Assembly (NCBI GenBank): GCA_951802195.1
Contig: OX637628.1
Span: 124,001 to 188,000, forward strand
Source of the DNA: Tausonia pullulans
Lineage: Eukaryota; Basidiomycota; Tremellomycetes; Cystofilobasidiales; Mrakiaceae
Length of the DNA: 64,000 nt
Direction: 5' to 3'
Under the pieces are notes generated by a model. The model did no database searches. It was not told the origin of the DNA and saw only the letters and a program-made list of their open reading frames with translations. Shown here piece by piece: positions 44,132-58,925 of this stretch (the first letter of the stretch is position 1; each line of letters starts with the position of its first letter). The position numbers and the translations under genes are program-made.

Positions 44132-44774
44132 ATGCTGATCTCCAAGCAGAACCGCCGCACCATCTTCGAGGCCCTCTTCAAGGGTGTGTCTGGGGCCAGA
44201 TGTCGAACTCTTGAAGGCGAAGCGTTCTGACCGCCAGTTCTTCGTGCTTCTTGCAGAGGGTGTCATGGTCGCCGCCAAGGACTTCAACGCCGCCTCGCAC
44301 CCGGACCTCCCCGAGATCCGCAACCTCGAGGTCATCAAGGCTATGCAGTCCCTCACCTCCAAGGGCTTCGTCAAGACCCAGTTCTCGTGGCAGTACTACT
44401 ACTACACCCTCACCCCCGAGGGTCTTGACTACCTCCGCGAGTAGTGAGTGCACGCTTTCTATCTCTTTATCCTCTGTCTCCCCCCTTTTTCTCCTCCCCC
44501 CCCCCTTCCCCTCTCGTTCGTCCAGTTCTGACTGACCTCTTGGTCTTTTCCCAGCCTCCACCTCCCCTCGGAGATCGTCCCCAACACCCACAAGCGCCCC
44601 GCTCGCGCTGCCGCTCGCCCCGCCGCTACCGGTGCCTACCGCGCCCCCCGCCCCGAGGGCCAGGGCCGTGGCGAGTACCGCCGCCGCGAGGAGGGTGACG
44701 CCAAGGAGGGAGCTCCTTCGGGCGAGTACAAGCCCCGCTACGGAGGTGTCGGCCGCGGTGCCCCCCTCTCGTAA
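44132..44774 (+). CDS. RPS10: Small ribosomal subunit protein eS10
   Basis: eS10 sits on the 40S subunit head near the mRNA entry. Exon 1 encodes [17 protein letters not shown]. After an intron come [40 protein letters not shown] and [20 protein letters not shown], then RE. A third exon gives [20 protein letters not shown] and an Arg/Gly-rich tail ending GVGRGAPLS. This is the full-length family sequence (winged helix plus flexible basic tail). The start is the ATG at 44132 and the stop at 44772-44774. Confidence 0.96.
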
Positions 44775-46166
44775 GTTGCTGAGGCAACCTGCGAGGGAGG
44801 ACGAGGATGAGGCGGGAGTGTCGGTCGTCCATCTCGGCGACCTGCGCTCTCTCCTGTCCGCCGGTGTTGTTGGAAGAATGGGGAGTAGGGAAACCAAGGG
44901 GGGGACCTGGGACTGCCGTCGCTTTACGGAGGGAATGGGCATGATCTCAGGCGTCTTTGCTTTCCCGTCATTGTGAGGGCCCCCGGCGTTCAGCAGCTGC
45001 AGCGGCACGTGAGCGAGCAGGCGTGTGCAAGTGCACTTTCGAGAGCTTTGCGTGGCTGGGCAAGCAGGCAGGAACTGAGTCAGAAGCGAGTGGAAGCGAC
45101 CCATCCACTCTCCCCCCTCACTGCACCTCATGGGGTTTGTGTCTAGTGAGCCGAACTAGGCCTGGGTGAAGGAAAGCGGAGGGCGAACCCCTCCTTAGAG
45201 AGACAGGGCAGATCTAGTCATCCTTGGCGAAAGGCTCTCTCCTCAACGCCTGTCCGGCCCATGGAAACCTGTCTGTCTGCTTCTTGCGAGAGAGCAAAGG
45301 AGGACAACGAAAGTACACCAGGCTGAAGGTCTTGAAAGAGTGGAGCAGGGGAGGAGGAGGGTTGTAGTTGAACCCATAGCCGAGGACGAGGATGAGGACG
45401 AGAGCCGATGAAGTCGCCGTCCACGGCGGGAGCTTGCAGGCTCCCCGGTCCATCTTCCTTCTTGGTGAGTGCCAACTCTTAAGGATCTATAGCGTGTGCG
45501 TGTACTAGAGTATGTTCGGCTGGGCAAGTGAGGATCCGAGACGACGGAGGACATCAGGAGAGGAGGGGGAGGGAAGAGCGGGGGAGGGTTATGATCGAGG
45601 GAACCAGCCCTCAAAGACCTCTGTTGTCCCTTGCCTCTATTGATTGGCAAACGCCCTTGATTTGGTAGAGGCCAGACGTGTCGTGAGCTCACTTTCTCGC
45701 CTGCTTGAGACGACGCTCTATGACGGCTGGCCCCGCTCGGATCAATCTGCTCAATCCACTGCAGCTGTCCATCTCATTTCGAGCGACAGCGAGCGAGAGG
45801 ATCACAGCTGTAAGCATACAAACGCTGACCTGAAGCACCTTCCACCACCATCAAGCGAACCCTGGTTAATCATCTCATGTTCAACCACCCTTGCCTGTCT
45901 CAGTTGCCGCTGCACCGTCTCTCTCGCACGCCCACTGCAGGAGTCCAAACACTTAATTCAATCAGGGGGGGATCTTGATGAGACAAAACGGTCTACAACT
46001 ACAGCACGATAGAGAAAGAGAGAGAGAGAAAGAGAGAAGGCACACCAAACGATGCTTATGCATGAGGTGATTGAACGTGGGTGTGATGTAGACTGGAGCG
46101 AGTGAGGTTGGTTGAGATGCGAGACCTAATCCGCGAGAGCCTCGAATCGAGGCCAGAGCCTTCCCT
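44775..46166. other. Intergenic region eS10 / fungalysin
   Basis: This 1.4-kb gap lies between the 3' ends of two convergent genes. Apart from the small candidate frame at 45214-45453 on the minus strand nothing is supported. A GAGA-rich patch lies at 46011-46036. Confidence 0.4.
45214..45453 (-). CDS. Candidate small membrane protein
   Basis: A true ATG-started frame of 79 codons reads MDRGACKLPPWTATSSALVL then ILVLGYGFNYNPPPPLLHSF and ends REPFAKDD. It has one hydrophobic segment of about 15 residues near the N-terminus and a basic C-terminus, like several small organelle membrane proteins. No family was recognised and there is no second line of evidence, so it may be chance. Confidence 0.3.
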   Translation of the reverse strand: MDRGACKLPPWTATSSALVLILVLGYGFNYNPPPPLLHSFKTFSLVYFRCPPLLSRKKQTDRFPWAGQALRREPFAKDD

Positions 46167-49100
46167 CTACTTAGTCTTGCAAATGCCCTTGGGGATCTTG
46201 AAGTCCTCCTCGCGGATTCCTCCACCCCAAGGAAGGGCGCCCTTGAGCACAGCGTCGGGTCCCAAACCACGCTCCGCAAACGCCGACCAGATATCGCAGG
46301 CGTTCTCGCCGCCTGTAAGGATCTTGTCCGCCTGAACAATGGCGTCTCGGGCAGCCAAGAACGACGGCCTGCACGGCTGAAGCTTCAAGCCGTTGATGAC
46401 GAGCTGCACGGCAAGCGTGTTGCCGTGCTTGGGGATGAGTGGCTTGGCGAGTTGGCCAGTCTGCGAGTCGTATTCGGCGATGTCGACGTAGTAGTCGTTC
46501 GACTTCGAAGGGTCCTCCGGAGGGAAGAGCGTCTTGGAGAAGCCGTGCCTGGCGATGAGCCGCTCCGTCAAGACGAAAAGCATCTCGGCCCAGACCTCGC
46601 CAATGGCATGGACACCAAAGTAGCGGCCCTGGTCAAGAATCTTGTACGTCGAAGGGTTGACTGTCTCGTTCGTTGAGTAAGGGTAGTTGCGGATGCCTCC
46701 CTCCCGGTTGGCCGCCCAGGCACCCATCGGGTAGTCCGAGTACTTGGCCGAGGGCTTGCGGATCTGAGTCGCGAGGAAGTCACCCCAGCCCTCGCCCATG
46801 CCTCCGGACTCGCCCCAGCCGAGACAGCCAGAGTTGGCCGGACCACCGGTGAGACGGGTCGAGAGACCATGGGCGTACTCATGAATGACAATGCCGGCTA
46901 TTTGTGATTCAGTCAGTGGATGGCTCTCGAGGTCAAGATTGGGATCGGCAGTGGACATACCCTCGAGGTCACCGTCCCGGTAGGGAGTGGCGGTGTCCCA
47001 GACGTACATCCTCATGCGGCCGTTTACTCCGTCGGGTGGGGTAGCGAAGCTGTGGGGAGGGAACGCGTCAGGAGTTGCGACCGAGCAGATACGGACGATG
47101 TGACGACGACTGACTTGGCGTTGTTGGTACCCGAGCCATCCTGGGCGAGGGCAATAACGGCGTCGTTACCCTTACCGCCCTTACCAAAGTTGTCCTGTTG
47201 GAAGTTGCCGGAAAGCTCGTCGAATCCGAGGCGGTAGGTGAGGTCGTGGAACTGGGGAAAGAGAGAGTGTCAGCCGCGCGCTCCACGCTTGTTGCGCGCA
47301 TTTTAATTGAACGGATGATCTCTACCTCGTTGCACGTGTAAAAGAGCTGGGTGACAGCGAGATCAATGTACTCCTTGGGGCGAAGGCCCTCCTCGGCACC
47401 GTACTCGTAGTCAAACGTTAGGCTTGAGTTGGTAATCGGGCGATAGTTGTTGATCCAGTTGCTCTGGCCCTCCCAGTCCCTGTGGAAAAATCGCTGCCGT
47501 CAGCCGGTGGAATCAGAAGCAAGGAAGAGAGAGGACTAACTCCTGGGCAAAGACGTTGTTACCAATGGTGGTCGTCGTGTTGGTCCATCCACCGCCCACC
47601 TTGACACCTGGGGTGGACGAGGTGAAGGGGGAGGTCGAGCCAGGAATCGAGTGCCAGCCGGCCGGGGAGGCGACCTTGTCGTGGGGCTCGATGAGGATGT
47701 CGCGCTTGCCGGAAACGGGGTCGTTCACGCCAAAGGGCCAGACGTTGTAAGTCGCCTTGGCCTGAGAAGCTGTGTGAACGGAGACAGAGAGATCAGCTGG
47801 ATGAAAAGAGGAGGAGAGACGGGGACAAGCACGCACGAGAAGGCTTCTTGGGAGCAGGGGCATCGCGAACCCAGTCGACGGCGCCGAGCACTTTGCCCGT
47901 CTCAACGTCGACGGCACCCTGGTACCAGTTGTCGGACATCTCAACCTCCATGTTCCAGACCATGCGGAGGCCGCCCTTGGCGTCCTGGATCCAGCCGAGC
48001 GTGGCCTTGGCTGGGGAAACGATCTCGGGAGCGCCAGTGAGGTGCTCAACGGGAGCGGCGTGGGAGACCTCGTGCGTGAAGGTCGAAGTGATCTTGGCGA
48101 GGAACTCCTCCGGGGCGGTGTGAATCTTGCGAGCGAGCGAGGACGAAGGCGTGACGAGAGCGAGGAAAGAGAGGAGCGCGGGACCGGCACCGGTCGTGCC
48201 CGGGGCCGAGGAGAACGAGGAGAGGAGCGAGGAGGCGGTCTCCTTGAGGCAGAGAGCAGCGTGGCTCTGGGTGAGCTGCTTGACCGCGGTCGAGAGCCGC
48301 TCAAGCTCGGGCGAGTCGAGGGCGGACTTGACGGCGTCGGCGTCGACCGAGGAGGCCCGCTGGGCACCAAAGGTGACCTGATCATGACCGTACTGGATGA
48401 GGTGCTCGGCGGCGTCCTCGAGCGAGAGCGAGGCGAGGGCCTCCTTGAAGTGGGCGGTCGTCTCGGCGAGCGTGTTCTTGAGCGTCGCACAGTGGGACTC
48501 GTAGATGTCCACGTTCTCGGGCCTGTTGGAGAGATCGGGGGGAATTCCCTCGTAGAACTGAGGACCAAAGGACAAGCATGTGGGTCGTCAGTCAGCGAGG
48601 GTCGGTCGCAATGCCCGAGGACGCATGGCGCTGAGATGGGGGACCGACGGATGTGCCCGAGGAGAGGACGATGCCTTGAGGGTCGACGTTGAGGTTCATG
48701 TCGCCGTCGATGACTTCGAGGCCGGCGATAATCTGGCGAGCATAGACGTGGGTGATGCGGGTGTTCTTGTCGGTGTACGACTGGGGAGAGGGGGAGGGTT
48801 AGCTTGGGAGCGACGAGCGACCTGACGCAGAAGCGAGAGAACGATGGCGATGGCATGACGACGTGGATGCGAAGGGCGCTCGCGTGACTCCGCCCCACCC
48901 GGGCCGGCCGCATGCGGTGTGGGGGGCGGGGAGGAAGGCAGAGATCGGCCGATAAGAGCACGGAGCAACGGCAGGGGCCGCATCGAGACCATCTCAATGG
49001 ATGACGAGTAGTGCGCTCCTCAAGAGAGACCACCGTGCGTTATCGGCCATCGGCAAGGGGAAGGGGAAGGGGGGGAGGGACAAGGGGGAAGGGGGGGGGG

Positions 49101-49433
49101 AGAGAAGCCCGGATGTGGTGAGAGCAGCGCGCCGGCGGGACTGATCGTCCGCTGGTGGAGTGGAGCGCCAACGACCACACTCACATCGTCCCGGATCCTC
49201 CACTCCTTGCCCTCCTCGCCGAGGCCCTTGAGGACGTCCCTGGCGGCCTCCATCGGGTCCCGCGCGGCCGAGGGGGCGAAGCCGGCGGGCTCCTTGTGCA
49301 GGTGGAACTTGGCGTGTGGGTGGGAGGGGCCGAACGAGATCGTCTTGCGCGTTGACGCATGCGAGTGGGAGGACGATGGGTGCGAGTGGGCGAGGGTGAG
49401 CGGAAGGGCCGCGAGGATGAGGGGGAGAAGCAT
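46167..49433 (-). CDS. Secreted metalloprotease, fungalysin (M36) family
   Basis: Fungalysins are secreted zinc proteases made with a long propeptide. The ATG at 49431-49433 starts [20 protein letters not shown], a clear signal peptide with a likely cut after the second Ala. The propeptide (FTP and related) covers the region to about 47.8 kb and includes [19 protein letters not shown]. The catalytic part has [33 protein letters not shown], the zinc site [40 protein letters not shown] and [20 protein letters not shown]. The C-terminus is [25 protein letters not shown] replaces the more usual HEYTHG, with both histidines and the glutamate kept. The spliced length is within the family norm. Extracellular protein digestion is the likely role. 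Confidence 0.92.
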
Positions 49434-50049
49434 GGTTGGGGGGCTGGTTGGGTGGGGGGATGGGGGTTGGAAGGAGTACGACGGTCGATGGGCTGGCTGG
49501 CTGGCTCCGTCGACGAAGCCGCCCCGCCTGGCCTCGGCGCCCCGAGACCAGTGAGGCGGAGCGTGGGATCTCTTATCATGACCTCAACTCGCGCCTTATC
49601 TCGCTCTCATGACTCGAGCTAAGCAGCTGAGGGTCGTGCGTATGTAAGTATGAAGCCTATACATGGCCAGGAACAAGGGTCGGCCCCTCCTTTCTCCTGC
49701 TGCCACCACACGGCCATCGTCGCCAGTGGTCCGCAGCTGCGCGCGCTGCTCACGATGGCACCCGCCCCGATCCTCGCCTGTGCATCTGGTCCTTCCCTCG
49801 GGGTGGGGCACACTCGGTTGCCAGAGCGACACACCGGGAGCCCTCGTTGAAGCAAGCGGAGGCTGCCTGGTCCTGCCTGTGTGGCCGTCCCGGCTCCTCT
49901 TCCGACGAGCGAGACGCGGCGGTGAAGCGGGCCTTCTCCGTCTCCCGACTTTTCGAGAGGCGAACCACCCGATTCCTTCAGCGGTGTACGCGTCGACCAC
50001 CACCCGTCCCTCCTCTCGTCCCCTCCGCTTCTCTTCAAAAAGGTCCATC
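49434..50049. promoter_or_regulatory. Divergent region fungalysin / MEF1
   Basis: The 616 bases separate two start codons facing away from each other and should hold both promoters. The sequence becomes CT-rich shortly before the MEF1 start. Nothing else is visible. Confidence 0.45.
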
Positions 50050-53489
<3,440 letters not shown>

Positions 53490-54098
53490 ATTTGTCTTTT
53501 TGCTCTTATGTGTCTTTTCTTTTCTTCATCTCGTTCACATTTGCTTTCCCCTTGGGCCTCATCTTGTACTTCGCTCGTTGCCCCCCTTTTCATCGGTATC
53601 CACCCACCTACACCACCCCATGCCACTCTCTTTGATACACTGCACGAAATGTTTCTTTCGCAGATGGTCGATCATTGCCTGTCTAATCTCTCAGGCTCTC
53701 AACATTAAGAACTTTGTATGGGTTAGGCAAGGGGGCGATCCCACGACGCTCCAAGACGAGACTCTCGCCCGCCGCGCGTCTCAGAGCGTCGATTCCGGGG
53801 TCGGGCGGGCTGTCTTCCTTCCCTCCGAAGTGCCATAAGTCGACGTCAAACGCCTTCTCCCTCTCTCTTCTGTACCATTTCCTCCCTTTCTTGGACCGTA
53901 CATATTCGACACTAGACGCGACGCTGCCCCTCTGGCTCAACCCCCCAACCTGCCAGACCTGTTCGGACAGAGCCGTCGGCACCGCCTCAGGACGCGTCTC
54001 ACCCTCCTTTCTTCCCTCCAGTCGACTCTCTCTCCCTCTTTTCGCCTCTCTTTCTCTCCCCTCCCCTCCCGGGAAGTCTTCGGATCCAGCCCTAAAAT
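53490..54098. other. Intergenic region MEF1 / DMT transporter
   Basis: This contains the MEF1 3' region and the transporter's promoter and leader, which is CT-rich from 53990. An in-frame upstream exon for the transporter is possible but I could not identify one. Confidence 0.4.
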
Positions 54099-56002
54099 AT
54101 GGGCCTCATTATCGTCGCCGGGGCCCAGCTGGCGTTCGCGTTGCAGAACGTCTTCATCGAGCGAATGGATCGGGCCATGGGGCCGGATCGAGCGATGCCT
54201 ATCCTTGAGGTACGTGCGGCTGAGCGGGATCCACCGATGGAGATGGCTCGGATGGACTGCCTTCGTGCCTATATTACTTGGCATGGGTATGGATAGAAGC
54301 CAGGAGAGAGCGCGTTCGGGTCTGGGATCATCGCGAAGCGGGCTGCTCGCTAAATCAAACCCACTATGTTCTCTCATCATTCTCACTGCCAGGTCCTCGT
54401 CGTCCGCATGGTCATCACGTATCTTGGCGCCTGTTCCATCATGCTCGTTCGAGGCGTCACGTACCCGTTCTCCGGTCCGCCTGACATGCGATATCTCCTC
54501 GTTGCGCGCGGCGTCTTTGGGTTTTGCGGGCTTCATGCGATTTACTATTCGCTCGGATACATGACGTAAGTCTTCGTGTCTCCCTTGTTTGCTTGTAGAC
54601 AGCCTATTAACTCTTGGTCTCGCCTGAACAGTCTGTACGAACTGCCTCCCCATTTCGGCGGCGACCTTCATCGGAAGAGAACCCGATCACTGAACCCCCC
54701 TTACCCCTCACTAGGTCTGACTCCACCGCCCTCACCTATCTCACACCCTCCATGACGGGTCTCCTCGGCCACTTCTTCCTCGGCGAGCCTTTCACCCGGC
54801 GCGAGCTTCTCGCGGGCTTTTTCTCCCTTCTCGGGGTGATCCTCATTGTTGAGCCGAGCGTCCTCTTCGGTGGCGAGCGGCTCGGCCTGGATCGGCAGGC
54901 CAACGTCGATTGGGGGATCGGAAAACGAAGCATTGCTGTTAGCGTGGGGCTTCTGGGCGTTGGGGGCGCTGCGGCTGCTTGTGAGGGGGCCGTCTTGATG
55001 TCGACTGGCATGATCAAAGATGGAGACTCACGTGCTTCATCTTGTTCCTTTGCTTCAGACACCACCATCTCCGCCATCGGACGGCGCACGCACGCTCTAC
55101 ACATGGTCGCGTACTTCGCCGGAGCGAGTGCAGTCGCCAGCTTTCTGTCGGTGTCCTTCAGTCTCCCTGCTGCCATTCCGTCTCAAGCTGACTTATTTTC
55201 CATCCTTGCGTTTAGCGGCATGATCATCTTCCGCGTTCCCTTCGTCTTTCCACCAACGTTCCTAATCTTATTCTACCTCGTCGCCTCCGGCTTCCTCGGC
55301 TTTGTCGGTCAATGCCTCCTTTCAACGGGCCTCCAGGGCGAGAAGGCCGGCCGAGGCTCGCTCGTCATGTACCTTCAGGTCGGTCGTTCCTTCCCTCTGC
55401 CCACGATCCCTAGAGACTTTAGAGACTGACCATGCTCCTGCGTGAGTGCGAGCAGATCATCTTCTCCGGTCTTGTCGACCGCCTCGCCTTTGTCCACCCG
55501 CACTATATCTCCTTCCCCACGTTCGTCGGTTCGGCCCTCGTCCTCGGGTCCGCCATTTTTGGCACTGTTCGTGTTCCGCTTCCTTCTCCTTCCTATTCCT
55601 GTCCTGTCCGATAATTCTTACATCTCTCCACGACAGTTCGGCGCCCCCGCCCCCTCCTTTCTCATCGCCCTTCTCGCCAAACACCTTCCGGCCGCAGCGT
55701 CGTCTTACCTCCCTCTCTACGCCCAGCAACCCCTGCAAACCACACCACCGGCGTCCCAGCTCTCCCTCCCTCAATCTCTCCGCAACGGGACGGGTCATCC
55801 GTCGGCGACTGCATCAGCGCCTATGGGCCGGACGCGGAGTGGGAGCCTCTCGGACAAGCTCAAGGGTGCGCTCCGGTTCAGTGGTGGGGGCGTGAGGTGG
55901 ACAGCATCGACAGCGACACCAAACGGGGGCGCGGTGGACCTTCCTGGAGTGGGTGGAACTGGCATCGGGACAGGAGGAAACATGAATGGGCGGCCTGAAT
56001 GA
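54099..56002 (+). CDS. Drug/metabolite transporter superfamily protein (EamA/SLC35G-like)
   Basis: The spliced protein has about ten hydrophobic helices in two halves, as in DMT transporters. They include LIIVAGAQLAFALQNVFIER, RMVITYLGACSIMLVRGVTY, RYLLVARGVFGFCGLHAIYY, TALTYLTPSMTGLLGHFFLG, LLAGFFSLLGVILIVEPSVL, HMVAYFAGASAVASFLSVSF and YLVASGFLGFVGQCLLSTGL. Conserved EamA features are the RG-G(F/L) after helix 3, ALTYLTPSMT-GEP at helix 4-5, and GxxLIVEP. The C-terminal tail of about 100 residues is Ser/Pro/Gly-rich and cytoplasmic in style, ending GGNMNGRPE. The start ATG at 54099 begins close to helix 1, so a short N-terminal exon may be missing. Substrate unknown; nucleotide sugars or small metabolites are family options. 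Confidence 0.8.
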
Positions 56003-56064
56003 CGGGACGAGAACACTTCGCGAGTCCTAACTTTCCTTTCCTCCCCATTGATTTATTCATTGTA

Positions 56065-56068
<4 letters not shown>

Positions 56069-56132
<64 letters not shown>
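56069..56132. repeat. (TG)n microsatellite
   Basis: An uninterrupted TG dinucleotide run of about 32 units lies between the convergent ends of the DMT gene and the phosphatase region. Confidence 0.95.
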
Positions 56133-56136
<4 letters not shown>

Positions 56137-56233
56137 TTGCGTTGTTTCTGCCTTGGCGTCCTCAATAGATGATTCTCCGCGCAAGCATGCAAGTTGAACC
56201 GGCCAGCAAAGAGTGTGCTCTCGCAGACCATGT

Positions 56234-56548
56234 CTAAGAGAAACCATGTCCAAGAGAAGCTTGAGGGGGGGAGGGGGAAGGGGGGAAGGAGGCGCGATCC
56301 CGCCATGTCTCTGCCCTCGCCTCGACCCTTCTCTCCCCTGCGTACCCTTTCCTTGCGATGGCGATATCCTTGTCATTTTTGAGGTGGTTCTGCTCCAGAC
56401 TCGAGGGACATCCGGAGGGCATCACAGAAGCAGCCTCACCCGTCCGGATTGTGTCCCACAGAGGACGACGGCAAGCGACGCGCGAAAGCACGTATCCGTC
56501 GCTGAGAAGGTCGATGTCGTCGTCGCTTGTCCACGACATATATACCAC
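56234..56548 (-). pseudogene. Broken partial copy of the neighbouring HAD phosphatase gene
   Basis: The block matches the 5' part of the HAD phosphatase gene (57700-57970), including the intron that follows ACRRPLWDTIRTGE-type exon sequence. Compare ARRPLWDKVRTGEDCF in the parent and CRRPLWDTIRTGEAASVM here, and IAIARKG in both. The catalytic DFDGT start is lost, the frame shifts after RTGE relative to the parent, and no downstream exons follow. Because intron sequence is retained the copy arose by DNA duplication, not retroposition. It lies directly downstream of the parent in the same orientation. Confidence 0.8.
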
Positions 56549-56608
56549 TTTGTCTAGATATGGATTCTACGGCCTGCTGCAGCCTCCTCGTGGAAGGCAC
56601 TCAATCTT

Positions 56609-58199
56609 TTAGTGAGACGCGATCTGCTCCGCCTTCTTCTCGCCAGTGATGACCGCCCGAACGTCCTGGAGGACGGTAGTGAAGTCGTTGAAAAGCTGTA
56701 ATAGCGAAGGAAACACTCGTCAGGACAGGTTACAAATAAACGACGAGGGGCGACATGCCTTGAAGGGGTAGCCCTTGTCCTTGCAGTAATCGGCGAGGTC
56801 GTTGCCCTCCTTGTTCTTGACAAAGAGGACGTCGGCGTGCTGGGCAGCCGACATGTCTGGTCAAAGGGACGAAAGTGAGGCTCAGTCACCTGAGGTGGCG
56901 CTGTGGCGCTGCGACGAGCGGTGGACGCAGGAACGGAACGAACCGGAGATGCCGTCTGTTTCGATCAAGCAGGAAAAAGGTCAGAAGTGGTTGAAGACAT
57001 TAAAACGTCAAGTCCATAATATGACTGACCACCACAGAAGAAGATGGTCGGCCGGTGCTCAAGCTCCTTGAAGGGAAGAATGGCACGAGACTTGTCGTGT
57101 CCGAAGCCCGACTCGGGGTGGCGGTAGACGACTGCCAAATTGAATGGGTAGTCAGCATCGAAAAGAATAGACAACCCTGAAATCGCAAGCCGCACTCTCC
57201 CAGGTCTTGGGGCGTCCAGGCTCGCTGAAAAGACGGTCAGGAAGTCAGGCCTGCCTCACCAATAGGAACATCGTGGAGCGAATGGCTCACCTCAGTTTGA
57301 CGTGGTTCGAAATAATGTCTAGCTCGTTGGCGGCCTTGCTGCGGGGAGAAAAACAGGAGTTAAGACGAATGATCTACGTGCGAGCAAGGGAGGAAAAGGA
57401 ACTAGGCCACTACAGCGTGAAGACGTACTCTCCGATGAGCTCGGCGAAAATGCCACGGATGATGGGCTTGAGTGAGATGGTTCATTCAGCTTCAAAATCA
57501 CGAGTCAGAGGAGAAACAATCCCACGTGAATCGGCGAACCTCCATGCCAGACGAAACGATGATCAGGGGAATCGGCGGCGACTGGGCCGCACACCAAGTG
57601 TGGAAGTCAAGGAACCCGGGGTCCAGCTTGATCTCTTCAAGATTGAAGAACGAGGTAAGGATGTTAGTACTGGCTCCGGTGCGCTCTCGGGACAATGCCA
57701 AGGCCGAAGGAGCAATGGGGCGCGAGGTTGCGGGGAGTGCCGCGTTCTGTCTCTTTTCGCCTCGACCCATTCTCTTGTCCACGCACCCTTCCTAGCGATC
57801 GCGACAGCCGCGTCAAACTCAAGGTTGTCTCGCACCGACTCGAGAGAGACCCGGAAGGCATCACGGAAACAGTCCTCGCCCGTCCGAACTTTGTCCCACA
57901 GAGGACGACGGGCCACGGGCCCGAGACCGTAAGAATCAATTAGAAGGTCGTTGCTATCCTCAGTCGAAATTGTGCCGTCGAAATCTGAAAGCACCTGGCT
58001 CGAAATCAAGAATCAGTTTTAGCTATTTCACTGAGAAGCTTTGTGGAGAGCGGCCGACGCTGGCAGGCGCGTTGGGGACGACGCGAGGGTGCTTGACGAG
58101 CGGACATGGCATACTGACGAGGAAGGGTGCAGAGCGATACTTCTCCAGAAGCTCCTCAACATTGGTCATTTGGGACGGGGGAGCAGGGATGCTGGACAT
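56609..58199 (-). CDS. HAD-superfamily phosphatase, yeast Pyp1 (YNL010W)-like
   Basis: Motif I is LSDFDGTISTEDSNDLLIDS, motif II is in PIPLIIVSSGMEP, and motif IV is FFCGDGISDMSAAQHADVLF, the phosphoserine-phosphatase-like branch of HAD enzymes. The string TEDSNDLLIDSYGLG closely follows the yeast polyol-phosphatase YNL010W pattern, so removal of sugar-alcohol or similar phosphates is likely. The first exon (ATG at 58197-58199) reads MSSIPAPPSQMTNVEELLEK and joins VLSDFDG in phase. Motif IV is split over three exons, the middle one only 12 bases (56944-56955). The last exons give CKDKGYPFK and LFNDFTTVLQDVRAVITGEK, ending EQIASH. At least seven introns, all short. The cytosol is the expected location. 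Confidence 0.85.
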
Positions 58200-58925
58200 G
58201 TTGGAAAGCAGTGTTGTGGGGGGGGGGGGGTTGGGGGATGGTTGGAAGAGAACGAGGAGAAAGGATCGTCGTCAGTGGTGACGCGCTTTGGCGGCAACTG
58301 GCGGTTGCTGGCGGCTCGTGCTCGCCTGTCTCCTCTTTCGAGCCCTGACTTCTTTCGACCCTCAACGCCCACCGACAACGCTCTCAAAGACGCAAATACT
58401 CACAGAGACCTCTTAAAGGCAGACCCTCTCTCGCTGTACCCGCTGATTCTCACGCAGACTGGCGGGACCTCGGGTGCTGCACTGGCTGGAGCGCGAACGA
58501 GCAGCTTCCCGCTCGCTCGCATTTTATAGCTTTTCCCAACAATAGATATGGGTCACTCGACATGCAGTGGATGGTCTCGTCAAATATTCCGCAACCAGCG
58601 CGTGGTTGCCTCTCCTAAGTCCACGGGTTATACTTTGTGCGGCTGGCTTCTGCAGCCACCAAACGCGCCCCTCTCTCGGCTCCGAGGAACCATCGACTGT
58701 TCCTTCCGCTAGATGGGTTGCTCCTGTATTGATCGCGGCCTTCGAGGACGCCTTTCCGCTCGTACCCACGCTAGGTTACGCCATGAAGCGGTTCCGGGCC
58801 ACCACCGCACTTCCATCGCGCGTGATTGCGGGAATTGGGCGTTTGGGGCAGACATCGCTTAGGCACATCGGCCAGCATTCATCACTGTTCTCTCTTCTTC
58901 CACCCCCTCGCATGAGCTAGAAAGT
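58200..58925. other. Divergent intergenic region
   Basis: The 726 bases separate the phosphatase start (minus) from the membrane protein start (plus). A run of 11 G lies near 58218. No gene or RNA was recognised. Confidence 0.4.

Noticed and set aside
47513-49033. A 506-codon minus-strand open frame within the fungalysin gene
   Set aside because: It is an alternative frame of the protease exons, dominated by Ser/Arg/Pro; the M36 frame with conserved motifs is the real one.
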